From Nostoc sp. UHCC 0702 (GTDB taxonomy: Bacteria > Cyanobacteriota > Cyanobacteriia > Cyanobacteriales > Nostocaceae), in NCBI GenBank assembly GCA_017164015.1, contig CP071065.1:995409-1059408 (forward strand): DNA of 64,000 nucleotides, read 5' to 3'. The position numbers and the translations under genes are program-made. Below, one piece after another: positions 44,215-54,097 of this stretch; within the stretch, counting starts at the first letter, position 1, and each line of letters begins with the position of its first letter. The notes below the pieces were generated by a model. It saw only the letters and a program-made list of their open reading frames with translations, was not told the origin of the DNA and did not search any database.

Positions 44215-45789
44215 TTAACCTCCAGTGCGAGTGTGAATTGTAATTCCTTCGCGGATTAAAGTATCTGTAAAAATTTTACGCAGAACGCGCTGAATTTGAA
44301 GATGCTTTCCTGGTTTTACCTTTGTCAATGTTCGCAGCAACAAGTTAGACTCACCTATGCTTTCTACTCCATCCACTTGTGTTGCTTCGAGTACATCTGG
44401 ATCATTTGCTTTTAATTGCTGTCCCACCTCTCCAATTAATTTGTACACATCAACCAAGTTGGCATCAAAAGGCACAGCTACTTCTACTACTGCATAGATA
44501 TACTGTTTGGAGTAGTTAGTTATTGAGCCAATATCGCCATTGCGAATAACTTGCAATTGCCCATTAGGATGTCTGATTCTGGTGGTTCTTAGTTCAATTG
44601 CTTCGACAACACCTTCAACAATTTTATCTTCAGATTTCCCTGCTTGGATATAGTCACCTACTAAGTAATAGTTTTCAAATAGAATAAAGAAGCCGCAGAC
44701 GATATCATTGATGAGAGTTTGCGCCCCAAAACCCACAGCTATACCGACAATTCCTGCACCTGCAAGTATGGGAGTGGGATCGATTTCTAAGGTATAGAGG
44801 ATGGAAACTATAGCAGCAAAATAAATTAAATATTTTAGGAAACTGCGAAATAGAGGAACAAGCGTCAGCCGTCTGCTTGTCTGAAGTTCTGTGAGATTCC
44901 GCTCTTTAAACAGTACCTCTTCTACAAACAAGTAGACGACCTCAAACAACACACGACTTATAAAAATAATCCCAATAATTTTGATGATTCGCTGGCCAAA
45001 ATTGGCAAGATTGGCAATTAACTGTACCTGCTGAATTACTAATGTCGCCATGCAGACATAAATTACAAATTCCAGACACCGCTTCAAAAAGGGTATCAGG
45101 TGTCGGAGGCGATCGTAGAATCTCAGGAGGTTGTCAGGGCTGGAATATCTTACACTTAAAGCATCTAGGCTATCAACTACTGCCTCAACTGCTTTAAGTA
45201 TGAGCAACCCAACACCAACAATTAGATAAATCCGCAGTACGATGAATAAATACTGCCCAACAACTGCCGGAAAGTTGAGAAACTGGGTACAGGAAATGGC
45301 AGCCCAAAGCCATATTGCAGTGCTGATTCTTTGATTTAAATCCTTAAAAAAAGCATCTATACTTTCATCGTCGGCTGTATTTTTTTCTAAATTCTTAGCA
45401 CGAATGCTAAGTAATTTGAGTACATAGCCTACGAATTTCACCACTTGCACCGCTACAATTAAAATTCCAATACTTTTAGCTATGCCAATTGCTAGTTTTT
45501 CCCAGAATCCTGATGGAATACGGCGTATCCACATGAGTGTATATTCTTGCAGGTTTTCGCCGCGATAGACCAGAAAACCATTAACACCAATAATCAAAAT
45601 GCACACCAGCAAACAAGCAAGTAGTAACAACCCTGTAATGTTCCGGCGCAGGGTTTTGATACTCCTTTCTTCACTTTTGAGTATTGCTACTTTATTCAAT
45701 AAATTGATGAATTTTCCCAGTAGCCAATTTAATAATACAAAAATCAAGACTACGAGGCTGATTTCAGCTAAGACAATTAATAAGTTCAT
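44215..45789 (-). CDS. MscS-family mechanosensitive channel
   Basis: 524 residues, with about seven N-terminal membrane helices. The MscS core starts near residue 340: AGIVGIAVGFGAQTLINDIV is the pore helix TM3, followed by the beta domain (YYLVGDYIQAG, EGVVEAIELRTTRIRHPNG, VIRNGDIGSITNYSK) and the alpha/beta vestibule. It opens under membrane tension to release solutes on osmotic downshift. It is larger than E. coli MscS (286 residues) and like the extended plant/cyanobacterial forms. It stands alone. Confidence 0.9.
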   Translation of the reverse strand: MNLLIVLAEISLVVLIFVLLNWLLGKFINLLNKVAILKSEERSIKTLRRNITGLLLLACLLVCILIIGVNGFLVYRGENLQEYTLMWIRRIPSGFWEKLAIGIAKSIGILIVAVQVVKFVGYVLKLLSIRAKNLEKNTADDESIDAFFKDLNQRISTAIWLWAAISCTQFLNFPAVVGQYLFIVLRIYLIVGVGLLILKAVEAVVDSLDALSVRYSSPDNLLRFYDRLRHLIPFLKRCLEFVIYVCMATLVIQQVQLIANLANFGQRIIKIIGIIFISRVLFEVVYLFVEEVLFKERNLTELQTSRRLTLVPLFRSFLKYLIYFAAIVSILYTLEIDPTPILAGAGIVGIAVGFGAQTLINDIVCGFFILFENYYLVGDYIQAGKSEDKIVEGVVEAIELRTTRIRHPNGQLQVIRNGDIGSITNYSKQYIYAVVEVAVPFDANLVDVYKLIGEVGQQLKANDPDVLEATQVDGVESIGESNLLLRTLTKVKPGKHLQIQRVLRKIFTDTLIREGITIHTRTGG

Positions 45790-45896
45790 ATCGATTTAAT
45801 GGATTTATCATAAGTAGTTAGGACTTATTTAAACGTTTTAATTTTTCCTGAGTTGCCTCTTGCATCTGTATCCTTCATTTAAAGCGATCGCTAGGA

Positions 45897-46028
45897 TCAT
45901 CCATTATGCTCAACACTGACAGGATATAATTTTTCAATCTGGGATATGTGGATGATGTGAAAAGCGATCGCACCTACCAATGCCAGCAAAAATAGAACAA
46001 GTAACAAAGTCCTTTTCTGGAACCCCAT
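45897..46028 (-). CDS. 43-residue membrane protein
   Basis: ATG 46028 to TGA 45897. The N-terminus is basic (GFQKRT), then a hydrophobic helix LLLVLFLLALVGAIAF and a short polar tail. A GGGGAAG site lies about 8 nt before the ATG. It contains an in-frame HIP1 octamer. No family is recognised. It may be a signal-anchored peptide. Confidence 0.5.
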   Translation of the reverse strand: MGFQKRTLLLVLFLLALVGAIAFHIIHISQIEKLYPVSVEHNG

Positions 46029-46110
46029 TAGTAGAACTTCCCCTTACCATTGATAGATTTAGCGACCACTTTACTACCCAAGTAGCAGTAAACCTTATAA
46101 TCGCATAATT

Positions 46111-46305
46111 CTAGATATTCTCGTAAAGCGTTTTGAAAAAGTATACACACTCATATTTGCTGTTTGCGTATAGGCAAACAGGCTTATAGACAGATATAAA
46201 AATAGCGATCGCCCCCAAGACTATGGGAAAAGCGATCGCTTCATCTACAAAACTTAACACATGCCCAAACTGGCCTTCAAGCATCCTCACAAAGAGAATC
46301 CACAT
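46111..46305 (-). CDS. Possible small membrane protein (64 aa)
   Basis: The frame MWILFVRMLEGQFGHVLSFV continues into a hydrophobic segment with two in-frame HIP1-coded AIA (DEAIAFPIVLGAIAIFIS). No ribosome binding site is visible, and there is no family match. It may be a chance ORF between the 43-aa gene and apcF. Confidence 0.25.
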   Translation of the reverse strand: MWILFVRMLEGQFGHVLSFVDEAIAFPIVLGAIAIFISVYKPVCLYANSKYECVYFFKTLYENI

Positions 46306-46357
46306 AACATAGACTGATTACTTCAGTCAACAGTCATCAGTCAACAAGGTTCTGATA

Positions 46358-46867
46358 TTAAATATCCTGCTCACTTAAATCACGAGTGAGATGATCAAAT
46401 GGTTCATCCACAAAGGCAGTGTTAGACACACCCGCAGCTGCAACTTGTTCTTTCACCAGATCCTTGAGGATTTGGATACCGCGAACGGTTGGGCCAATGG
46501 GTACTCCTAAAGAATTGTAAGTTTCCCGCAGTCCTTGCAGTACTCGCTCATCTAACACATTCGTATTGCCAGCAACCAAAGCATAGGTAGCATAGCGCAG
46601 GTAGTAGTCCATATCCCGTAGACAAGCCGCATAACGACGAGTCGTATAAGCATTTCCACCAGGACGAATCAATTCTGGCAATTCATCAAACAACTTCAAA
46701 CCAGCCTGCTTAACCAGTCCAGCTGCATTAGAGTTAATTGCCGCCGCCGCTTGTACACGGGCTGTACCACTATCAAAATATGATTTAAGGCTGTCGATCG
46801 CATTCCGATCAAAATAACGTCCTGCCACGTCATAATTCTTAATCAAGCTTGTGACTGCATCGCGCAT
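46358..46867 (-). CDS. apcF: Allophycocyanin beta-18 subunit (core)
   Basis: 169 residues. The ATG at 46867 follows a GGAGAAGAAGGA ribosome binding site. Phycobiliprotein fold: MRDAVTSLIKNYDVAGRYFD, the Asn site and bilin region GGNAYTTRRYAACLRDMDYY with the chromophore Cys in AACLRD, and GLRETYNSLGVPIGPTVRG. Length and sequence fit ApcF (beta-18) rather than the main ApcB of the core, but I cannot fully exclude another beta-type subunit. It carries phycocyanobilin and sits in the phycobilisome core near the terminal emitters. It diverges from glnA. Confidence 0.88.
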   Translation of the reverse strand: MRDAVTSLIKNYDVAGRYFDRNAIDSLKSYFDSGTARVQAAAAINSNAAGLVKQAGLKLFDELPELIRPGGNAYTTRRYAACLRDMDYYLRYATYALVAGNTNVLDERVLQGLRETYNSLGVPIGPTVRGIQILKDLVKEQVAAAGVSNTAFVDEPFDHLTRDLSEQDI

Positions 46868-47085
46868 TCCTTCTTCTCCCAATTGTTGCTATCTATGGTT
46901 TGATATTAATTTGGTTGCACTTACGCACCAAGAAATTTTTGTGCTATTTAAAATAGACTCGGCACAAAAACAATCATCTGCTACTTAAGGATTCTATGCC
47001 AAAGTTGTACCCCTATGAGATGAACTTTACTGTTTTGTACAGATAACTGGGAAAAGGTTAATATAACCTGTAATCCAGATAATCT

Positions 47086-47128
47086 GTAACAAAGACTACA
47101 AAATCCCTCAATGTTTAGTAATTAACAT
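47086..47128 (+). promoter_or_regulatory. NtcA-activated promoter of glnA
   Basis: GTAACAAAGACTAC fits GTA-N8-TAC (47086-47099). After 23 nt comes TAACAT (47123-47128), a TAN3T -10 box. This spacing is that of class II NtcA-activated promoters, and the site is nearly the same as that described for Anabaena glnA. It activates under nitrogen limitation. Confidence 0.85.
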
Positions 47129-47225
47129 ATTTCAGGTGTGTCACGACTGGGTTCAGATCAACAGGGTTAGAATGCTTTGGCAGATTCTAGTTTTACTTTA
47201 GAAAATTGGTAGAGAAGGAGTAACA

Positions 47226-48641
47226 ATGACAACCCCACAAGAAATCTTGAAAAAAATTCAAGATGAAAAAATTGAACTGATTGATCTGAAATTCATCGAT
47301 ATACCAGGAACTTGGCAGCACTTGACTCTGTACCAGAACCAAATCGATGAGAGTTCATTCACCGATGGCGTGCCTTTCGACGGTTCCAGCATCCGGGGTT
47401 GGAAAGCGATCAACGAATCGGACATGACGATGGTACTCGATCCGAATACTGCCTGGATCGATCCATTCATGGAAGTACCAACTCTAAGTATAGTTTGTAG
47501 CATTAAAGAACCACGTACAGGTGAATGGTACGACCGTTGCCCAAGGGTTATTGCCCAGAAAGCAGTAGACTATTTAGTTTCTACTGGCATCGGTGACACA
47601 GCTTTCTTTGGCCCTGAAGCTGAATTCTTCATCTTTGATAATGTTCGCTTTGACCAAACCGCCAACGAAGGCTACTACCACGTAGACTCTGTAGAAGGTC
47701 GTTGGAATTCCGGTAAAGAAGAAGGCCCGAACCTGGGTTACAAACCACGCTTCAAAGAGGGTTATTTCCCAGTTGCACCAACAGATTCTCTCCAAGATAT
47801 CCGTACAGAGATGCTGTTGACAATGGCAAGATTAGGTGTGCCCATTGAAAAGCACCACCATGAAGTAGCCACCGGCGGTCAGTGCGAATTAGGTTTCCGC
47901 TTCGGTAAGTTAATCGAAGCAGCAGACTGGTTACTGATTTACAAATACGTGATTAAGAACGTAGCTTGGAAATATGGTAAAACCGTCACCTTCATGCCCA
48001 AGCCCTTGTTTGGTGACAACGGTTCCGGGATGCACACTCACCAGTCCATCTGGAAAGATGGTCAGCCTCTGTTTGCTGGTGATAAGTATGCCGGTTTGAG
48101 TGAAATGGCATTGTATTACATTGGTGGTCTGCTAAAACACGCACCAGCGCTATTAGGAATCACTAATCCGAGTACCAACTCTTACAAGCGTCTAGTGCCT
48201 GGTTATGAAGCGCCAGTGAACTTAGCTTACTCCCAAGGAAACCGTTCTGCTTCTATCCGTATTCCTCTGTCTGGCGATAACCCCAAAGCTAAGCGTTTAG
48301 AATTCCGTTGTCCAGATGCAACTTCTAACCCCTACTTGGCATTTGCTGCCATGCTTTGTGCTGGTCTCGATGGCATCAAGAACAAAATTCATCCTGGTGA
48401 ACCCTTAGATAAAAATATCTACGAACTTTCTCCAGAAGAACTGTCAAAAGTTCCTTCCACTCCGGGTTCTCTGGAACTGGCATTAAAAGCACTAGAAAAT
48501 GATCATGCTTTCTTGACAGAATCAGGCGTATTCACGGAAGACTTCATCGAAAATTGGATTGACTATAAGCTGGCTAACGAAGTCAAGCCTTTACAGCTAC
48601 GTCCTCATCCCTACGAATTTTACCTGTATTACGATGCTTAA
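47226..48641 (+). CDS. glnA: Glutamine synthetase type I
   Basis: 471 residues, GSI. It makes glutamine from glutamate, ammonia and ATP and is the central ammonium-assimilating enzyme. Motifs: [11 protein letters not shown] (latch), [11 protein letters not shown] (metal Glu), [29 protein letters not shown], the NRSASIRIP loop and [16 protein letters not shown]. It has a GAAGGAG ribosome binding site. In cyanobacteria GSI is not adenylylated but is inhibited by small IF proteins. The gene for one, gifA, lies just downstream on the other strand. Transcription by NtcA is supported by the box at 47086. Confidence 0.98.
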   Translation: MTTPQEILKKIQDEKIELIDLKFIDIPGTWQHLTLYQNQIDESSFTDGVPFDGSSIRGWKAINESDMTMVLDPNTAWIDPFMEVPTLSIVCSIKEPRTGEWYDRCPRVIAQKAVDYLVSTGIGDTAFFGPEAEFFIFDNVRFDQTANEGYYHVDSVEGRWNSGKEEGPNLGYKPRFKEGYFPVAPTDSLQDIRTEMLLTMARLGVPIEKHHHEVATGGQCELGFRFGKLIEAADWLLIYKYVIKNVAWKYGKTVTFMPKPLFGDNGSGMHTHQSIWKDGQPLFAGDKYAGLSEMALYYIGGLLKHAPALLGITNPSTNSYKRLVPGYEAPVNLAYSQGNRSASIRIPLSGDNPKAKRLEFRCPDATSNPYLAFAAMLCAGLDGIKNKIHPGEPLDKNIYELSPEELSKVPSTPGSLELALKALENDHAFLTESGVFTEDFIENWIDYKLANEVKPLQLRPHPYEFYLYYDA

Positions 48642-48707
48642 TTAATAGGGAGCATCCCAAATGTGTAAATTACGTCTTGGACTAGAAGTTTGGCACTACA
48701 TAAAAAA

Positions 48708-48749
48708 AGTCCGCCTACTCTCCAGGTTTGGGAAGAATAGGCAGACTTT
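48708..48749. other. Inverted repeat after glnA
   Basis: AAAGTCCGCCTA pairs with TAGGCAGACTTT with one mismatch, across a 20-nt loop. Probably part of the transcript end region of glnA. Confidence 0.4.
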
Positions 48750-48836
48750 GGAATTGTAGCCAGAAGTTCTAGCTACCCGGCATTTTTGCAAAATTGGAAT
48801 GCTCCCAATTAATAGCTGTATCAAAGACTATAAATT

Positions 48837-48862
48837 GAGCCACCTTACACGGTGGCTTTTTT
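48837..48862 (+). terminator. Rho-independent terminator of glnA
   Basis: GCCACC, loop TTACAC, GGTGGC, then TTTTTT on the plus strand. It serves glnA and lies before the end of the convergent gifA. Confidence 0.8.
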
Positions 48863-48918
48863 GTCAAGTGTAGTAAAGCTACAGGGAAAAATTTTAGTTT
48901 CCTACTATACTTTCATAC

Positions 48919-49119
48919 CTAACTCATAGCGGCATGGCTGCTGCCATAAATCATCCGAGTAGTAGCATCTATCTTCCCTTGAATAGGGTTCCAGTAATGT
49001 GATGCTTCTTCAGGAAGACCGAGTTCTTGTGCTGCACGCATCATCATGGATTGTTGACGATTCTTCACTTGGTGATATTGACGCACCATTAACGCACGAG
49101 ATTTTTCTTCAATAGACAT
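48919..49119 (-). CDS. gifA: Glutamine synthetase inactivating factor IF7
   Basis: 66 residues. It matches the IF7 pattern: RALMVRQYHQVKNRQQSM, then EASHYWNPIQGKIDATTRM and a Ser/Ala-rich end. The three Arg reported as important in Anabaena IF7A (R8, R21, R28) fall at the same positions here. It binds and inhibits GlnA when ammonium is high. An AGGAGG ribosome binding site precedes the ATG. Upstream is a GTA-N8-TAC box (49195-49208). In this family NtcA represses gifA, so the box is likely a repressor site. Convergent with glnA, as in Anabaena. Confidence 0.9.
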   Translation of the reverse strand: MSIEEKSRALMVRQYHQVKNRQQSMMMRAAQELGLPEEASHYWNPIQGKIDATTRMIYGSSHAAMS

Positions 49120-49194
49120 AACACAGTCCTCCTACCGTTTTAGTTATATATATTTAGCTAGTTATGCTTCATATGACTATATTAGCAAAATTCT

Positions 49195-49208
49195 GTAGCT
49201 AAAGTTAC
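49195..49208 (-). promoter_or_regulatory. NtcA box upstream of gifA
   Basis: GTAACTTTAGCTAC on the minus strand (GTA-N8-TAC). About 10 nt further is TAATAT, a likely -10 box, so a bound protein would cover the promoter. This suits repression by NtcA, the opposite of glnA. Confidence 0.7.
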
Positions 49209-49461
49209 AAAATGCTATTTTAGAAACAAAATTTAATATTTGCTTGATTGTGGGGCTGTTCTTTAAGCAAAAGCCAGGGAAAATTTCCCCTAAATCGGCA
49301 GCAAGAGCAAATTGTGACTGATATCCTGCTTCGGTTTGAGTCTTGTGTGGCGATAAACCTTTCTCAAGGTGAATTATTTAGTTGTTACATTTATTTACAA
49401 TAAAAGCAGTAGCAATCGACATTACCATCGAAAAATTGACTTAATAAAACTCAACAGACCT

Positions 49462-50361
49462 ATGACAGTTACTTATCCACGCAAATTTCAGAATGCGTTG
49501 AGTGCAAGGGATATTTTAAAGCGGACAGTGAGCGATCGCGAACTCCATCTAATTACCCTCAACCGCTACCGCTACAGCGAACAACGCAGTTGCAAAGATC
49601 TGACAGAGGTAATTGAAATACTCGACGGACAACCACGAGAACTAATACGGGATTTATCTCATCACATTGCCGATGAAGCTCGTCATGCTATGTGGTTGAC
49701 GGATTTACTCATCGATCTCGCAAGTGATCTAGGAACCCCTCCTGGAGTTTCTTATATTGATGAATTTGATCGGCTACTCGACAAAGATAGCTACGACCCA
49801 AAAAGTAACCTAGAGGACTTTCTAATTTCTGCCCTGGCAGCAATTAACATCACCGAGAAACGCGGTTGTGAGTACTTTTCTGCTCACATATACGCCCTGA
49901 AACAAGCACCGCAAACCGAAGAAAACATTAAAATACGCGAAACCATTGAAAAAATTCTGCCAGAAGAAACAGGACACGTCCGTTGGGGGAACCGCTGGTT
50001 AGCACAAATAGCAGATCAGAGTCCAGAACATCGGCAAAAAGTAGAGCAAGCCAAGCAAAAATATGCTGCAATTGAACAGGCAGCATTTGAAGCCGGAATG
50101 GATTTCACTTTAGGTGCAGAACTGCGGCGAGTCACCAACTTGGTAGAAATAGCCAACACAATGCCAGCTTGGGAACGTCCCAAGTACTTAATGGAACGCT
50201 TACCGCAAACCTTGCTAGCACCAGAATTGCAGTTTACTAGAATTCAGGTTGCACAGAGAGCTTGGCAACGTGACCCACAGGCATTTATAGAGAAATTTGT
50301 GCCAATGTTCCTCAACGGCATCCAAGGTCAAAAGACCAACACCGCCAAACAAAGCGTATAA
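49462..50361 (+). CDS. Ferritin-like diiron protein
   Basis: 299 residues from ATG 49462; the frame is open upstream but unlike protein. Ferritin-like four-helix bundle with likely metal ligands: HHIADEARHAMWL (E-x2-H), INITEKRGCEYF and ILPEETGHVRWGNRW (E-x2-H). Two E-x2-H pairs with bridging Glu in helices fit a carboxylate-bridged diiron site. The C-terminal about 80 residues (LGAELRRVTNLVEIANTMPA) are helical. It may be an oxidase/hydroxylase or peroxide-reducing protein. Substrate unknown. It diverges from gifA. Confidence 0.75.
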   Translation: MTVTYPRKFQNALSARDILKRTVSDRELHLITLNRYRYSEQRSCKDLTEVIEILDGQPRELIRDLSHHIADEARHAMWLTDLLIDLASDLGTPPGVSYIDEFDRLLDKDSYDPKSNLEDFLISALAAINITEKRGCEYFSAHIYALKQAPQTEENIKIRETIEKILPEETGHVRWGNRWLAQIADQSPEHRQKVEQAKQKYAAIEQAAFEAGMDFTLGAELRRVTNLVEIANTMPAWERPKYLMERLPQTLLAPELQFTRIQVAQRAWQRDPQAFIEKFVPMFLNGIQGQKTNTAKQSV

Positions 50362-50363
50362 AA

Positions 50364-50499
50364 TAGACTTCTTGCATAAATCTTTTTTTGTCTCACGCAA
50401 AGACGCAAAGGCAAGGCAGCGCGTTGGGCGGCTTTGCCGACTTGAAGCGACTGCCGCGCAAAGAAAAGATCGCAAAGAACGACTTTTGCAAGAGGTCTA
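50364..50499. mobile_element. MITE-like element R5, copy b with nested insertion
   Basis: TAGACTTCTTGCATAAATCT to GACTTTTGCAAGAGGTCTA. The centre holds about 45 bp that are absent from copy a (GCGCGTTGGGCGGCTTTGCC). Copy a at 43088 lacks it. Confidence 0.7.
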
Positions 50500-50626
50500 A
50501 TCTTCTTTGTGTCTTAGTACGGGCAGTCCGTTCAAGTCGGGAAACCCGCCCACACGGCTGCCCTCGTCTTTGTGGTTTAAAAATCAATCTGATGAACCAC
50601 AAAGACGCCAAGCAAAAATGGCTACT

Positions 50627-52375
50627 TCAGTTAATAATCTCTTCAACTAACAACCAATTACCAGAATAATTCAGGCGACCTCGAACAGAGAGTATTTCCT
50701 CATGAACAGCAGCTTCTAGACGATGGTCTACATGCGATCGCAAAGTCACAAGCTGCCAAACTTGTCCTTCATAGGCGGTTGGTGTCGTGATCGTGAATTT
50801 GTAATCCTGGTGATTTAGACGTTGGAAAATGCCTGTAAAATCTTCACTATCAGAGTCATAGTACTGATGCAAATATGAAAGAGGGAAATAGCCACTGGCT
50901 GGATAAGCTTCCGGGTTATCTAAGTAATAAAGTTGCCAGTCCAGCCATTGGGGCTGATTGGGTAGTAAATCTAAATTAAATAAAGGTACGATTGCCGCAG
51001 GCGATCGCAAATCTTGCAATAAAGCTGCTTGTAGCGCTCTTATCGGTAAATCTCTAGGCTGAATACCCAACTTTACACACATAGCCGCCGCCATTCCCGC
51101 CGCTTGACCAATACCCATCACCACAGGTTGCAATCTCGTCGCACCATTAGCAATGTGGGAGACAGAAATATTCTTTTCACAAACCAATAAATTATCTGTT
51201 GTCGCTGGAATCAAACATCGGTAAGGAATAGTGAAAGGAGTCCCAGTCCAACGTCCGCCCCAGCGGATAGATTTAGGTTGTAATGGCAAATTGAAGCCAG
51301 GGTAATGGTGGTCATTGGCATAATTACCAATAGCAATTGTATCTGGATAAATCAATGCCACCTTACCCCCTGTCACTGGCAAAATATCCTGTTCTCGGAC
51401 AGTAGTTAGTCCAACCAAACGGCGACTTTCGCGGTAGTAGGGATGCAGTGCAAAAGCAGTGGGAGCAAAGGGAAAAACACCCTCAGCCAAGCCATAGCGA
51501 CGACCCAGTTGATTTTGAATAAAATGGGCAAAATTGTGGCTATGCCAGCGACATTCTTGAAGAAACTCAGCTTTGGCTACCTCTGACTCTATCAGCCGCC
51601 CTACTCCTTCAGCGTAGTCATTACCACAGATGGGCCAATTAATCATCAATAGACGGACGCTTAAGCGCCCGTAATTCAAAAACTGCTCAGCACCATAATT
51701 ATCCCAAGCACCGGTAAACAGCGATGAATTGTAATTGGCAGCAGCAGGAATTTCAGGCGCGATCGCTTCACCAAAATCTTGCATAATTACTATCCAAGTG
51801 GGTGCTTGCACTGGATATTTATCTGTAACCGAATTAAAAGCAACTGGTGCGCTAGGTTCACCCCATTGAGATTGCAATTCCCAACCCCAGCGGTAAGGTA
51901 TTTCTGCCAAAGCCAATAAATCTCCTAGTTCTGTACCATCGAGAATAATCTTGGCTTCGACACTAAAATCAGCAAAGCGAACGCCAGTCACACAATTTTC
52001 TTGTTTTAAAACCTCTAAAGGTACTTGTCCAGAAATCCAATGCAGATTTGGCAACTCTTGTACCCAATCAGCAAAAATCTTTGCACCAATACGCGGATCG
52101 TAACTGAAAAAGCTCACCCAACTGTTATCTAGCCCTCCTGGCTGGCGGCGTCGCAATTCTCGCAAAAACGCACCCCATAACCCGGTTTGAAAAGCAGCCA
52201 GTTCATTACCATCAGGTGCAGACACGCCAGCACAAGTCAGCATTCCCCCCAACCAAGGAAATTCACTCACTAAGATAGTTTTAGCTCCTCGTCGTGCGGC
52301 TTGGATAGCAGCAGCAGTACCTCCAGTACCTCCGCCAACAACTAAAACCTCAGCTGTGTATGTCTGATTTACCAT
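50627..52375 (-). CDS. FAD-dependent oxidoreductase
   Basis: 582 residues. N-terminal dinucleotide fold: VLVVGGGTGGTAAAIQAARR (GxGxxG), then SEFPWLGGMLTCAGVSAPDG. The FAD_oxidored family shares the IILDGTELGDLLALA block and the second FAD contact MGIGQAAGMAAAMCVKLG. The last 100 residues form an extra beta-rich domain (QVWQLVTLRSHVDHRL). No signal peptide. The substrate is unknown. It stands alone. Confidence 0.85.
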   Translation of the reverse strand: MVNQTYTAEVLVVGGGTGGTAAAIQAARRGAKTILVSEFPWLGGMLTCAGVSAPDGNELAAFQTGLWGAFLRELRRRQPGGLDNSWVSFFSYDPRIGAKIFADWVQELPNLHWISGQVPLEVLKQENCVTGVRFADFSVEAKIILDGTELGDLLALAEIPYRWGWELQSQWGEPSAPVAFNSVTDKYPVQAPTWIVIMQDFGEAIAPEIPAAANYNSSLFTGAWDNYGAEQFLNYGRLSVRLLMINWPICGNDYAEGVGRLIESEVAKAEFLQECRWHSHNFAHFIQNQLGRRYGLAEGVFPFAPTAFALHPYYRESRRLVGLTTVREQDILPVTGGKVALIYPDTIAIGNYANDHHYPGFNLPLQPKSIRWGGRWTGTPFTIPYRCLIPATTDNLLVCEKNISVSHIANGATRLQPVVMGIGQAAGMAAAMCVKLGIQPRDLPIRALQAALLQDLRSPAAIVPLFNLDLLPNQPQWLDWQLYYLDNPEAYPASGYFPLSYLHQYYDSDSEDFTGIFQRLNHQDYKFTITTPTAYEGQVWQLVTLRSHVDHRLEAAVHEEILSVRGRLNYSGNWLLVEEIIN

Positions 52376-52739
52376 AAATTAACTTCTATGTAAAAATATA
52401 TACTCCAATTATCTTAATTAAAGACTAATAAGGCTTAGTTACCCCACTTGCTCAGCCTAATAATATTCATTAACTCGCCCCTACTCTATAGCTTTATGTG
52501 GCTTGCTCGTTTTTCGCCTGTTCCCTATTGGGTGTTCACACCCCGAAAGGGCTTGGTCATTTTTTCGTAAGCCCTGACTAAGGGAACTCGAAAAAATAAA
52601 TTATGTCGGTTAAAGTTGTTGATTGTGAGCAGTGGAATATTTTTTTTACTTGGAAGCCTTTTAAGTGTAATTTCACAACCAATTGGTATAAAAGTAGTAT
52701 TCATACTGCCTGCTTGCACTAGAGATTGTGTGAATTATT
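52376..52739. other. Intergenic, no gene seen
   Basis: 364 bp with a CACCCCGAAAGGG hairpin near 52540 and AT-rich DNA. It probably contains the divergent promoters of the FAD oxidoreductase and the M23 gene. Confidence 0.4.
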
Positions 52740-53669
52740 ATGAAAAAAGCTAATGTTTGTCAATTCTGTACTTATGGCTTAATTGGCTCAATATCATTAA
52801 TTACCTTAATAAGTATAAATACTTCAGCTTTAACTCAAGTAGTAGAAAATTCCGCAACTCAGCAAACGACCATTCCTTATTCTGGGTTGATTTGGCCAAC
52901 TCAAGGTATTATTTCTCAAGGCTTCCGCAAATATAAACATGAAGGAATTGATATTGCAGGAGCGTCTGGGACTCCTATTGTTGCTGCCGCCTCTGGTACA
53001 GTTGTCCAAGCAGGTTGGGATGACTGGGGACTAGGCAATGCCATAACTATTAAACATCCTGATGGAAGTGTCACAGTTTACGGTCACAATCGGCGTTTAT
53101 TGGTGAGTAAAGGTCAACAAGTCAATCAAGGCCAAATTATTGCTGAGATGGGAAGTACAGGCAATAGTACTGCACCTCATCTGCATTTTGAAGTTCATCC
53201 AAATAGTCGCCTAGCGGTTGATCCTCTTCGCTTATTGTCCTCTCCAATCGCAGGCAAAGTACCTCCACAACAAATAGCCACTTCTGTTTCTGGAAATCGT
53301 CAAGCAAGTAAGCTCAATCAACTAGCCTCACTACCACCAACAGTTAAGCAAGTTGCTGCGGCACAACCAATTCCAGTCAGTTTTGCACCTGTCAGCAATG
53401 ATAACGGATGCAATGGCGTTACTGTTATTGAGGGTGAAACAGCAAGCGTTCGTGTAAAAGTGTGTGACGAAAATGGGCAATTATTTTATGTTGGACAGTT
53501 GAAGCAAAACCCAAGCAAGCCTGTAAAGCTTCCTGCTTGGAATATTGGTAGAGATAGATATGAAGCAGTTAATGGCAGTTTTTCTTACTTAGTCAGCGCT
53601 GAAAAAGTCGAAGTTTGGCGAAATGGTATTCAGCTGAGATCTGATAATTTTTATAGTTTAAATCGATAG
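52740..53669 (+). CDS. M23 family metallopeptidase (LytM-like)
   Basis: 309 residues. Signal peptide to about 32. LytM domain at about 45-155: GLIWPTQGIISQGF, Zn ligands His and Asp in KHEGIDIAG, GHN in VYGHNRRLL and the final HLHFEVHP. All metal-binding residues are present, so it likely cuts peptidoglycan cross-bridges. The C-terminal domain (about 215-309) is beta-rich with a Cys pair (NGCNG; VKVCDENG). Acts in the periplasm. A (GGGGACT) array starts 5 bp after the stop. Confidence 0.9.
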   Translation: MKKANVCQFCTYGLIGSISLITLISINTSALTQVVENSATQQTTIPYSGLIWPTQGIISQGFRKYKHEGIDIAGASGTPIVAAASGTVVQAGWDDWGLGNAITIKHPDGSVTVYGHNRRLLVSKGQQVNQGQIIAEMGSTGNSTAPHLHFEVHPNSRLAVDPLRLLSSPIAGKVPPQQIATSVSGNRQASKLNQLASLPPTVKQVAAAQPIPVSFAPVSNDNGCNGVTVIEGETASVRVKVCDENGQLFYVGQLKQNPSKPVKLPAWNIGRDRYEAVNGSFSYLVSAEKVEVWRNGIQLRSDNFYSLNR

Positions 53670-53673
53670 TAAA

Positions 53674-53932
53674 AGGGACTGGGGACTGGGGACTGGGGAC
53701 TGGGGACTGGGGACTGGGGACTGGGGACTGGGGACTGGGGACTGGGGACTGGGGACTGGGGACTGGGGACTGGGGACTGGGGACTGGGGACTGGGGACTG
53801 GTTACTGGGGACTGGTTACTGGGAAAGAATACTTTTAATCCCTAATCTACACAATCCCCGATCCCCGATCCCCGATCCCCGATCCCCGATCCCCGATCCC
53901 CGATCCCTAATCCCCGATCCCTTTTAACACTG
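53674..53932. repeat. Two heptamer arrays, (GGGGACT)n and (CCCCGAT)n
   Basis: About 21 copies of GGGGACT (53674-53823) with a few GTTACT variants, then about 11 copies of CCCCGAT (53855-53932). The longest tandem array of the window. Confidence 0.95.
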
Positions 53933-54097
53933 CGATCGCTTGAATTTGACAATTTGCTAATTTTATTATTTTTTTATTCGGCTATCAGTAAAAACGCTTT
54001 ATGATTATCCGTAATCTAAGATACAGAAAAACTAAATTTAGAGAAAATTAAAGTATTTCTCTAAAAGTCCTAAATTTTTTATACAGAGGTGTTCATT

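Noticed and set aside
53674..53932. Possible CRISPR array
   Set aside because: Units are 7 bp and directly joined, without spacers.
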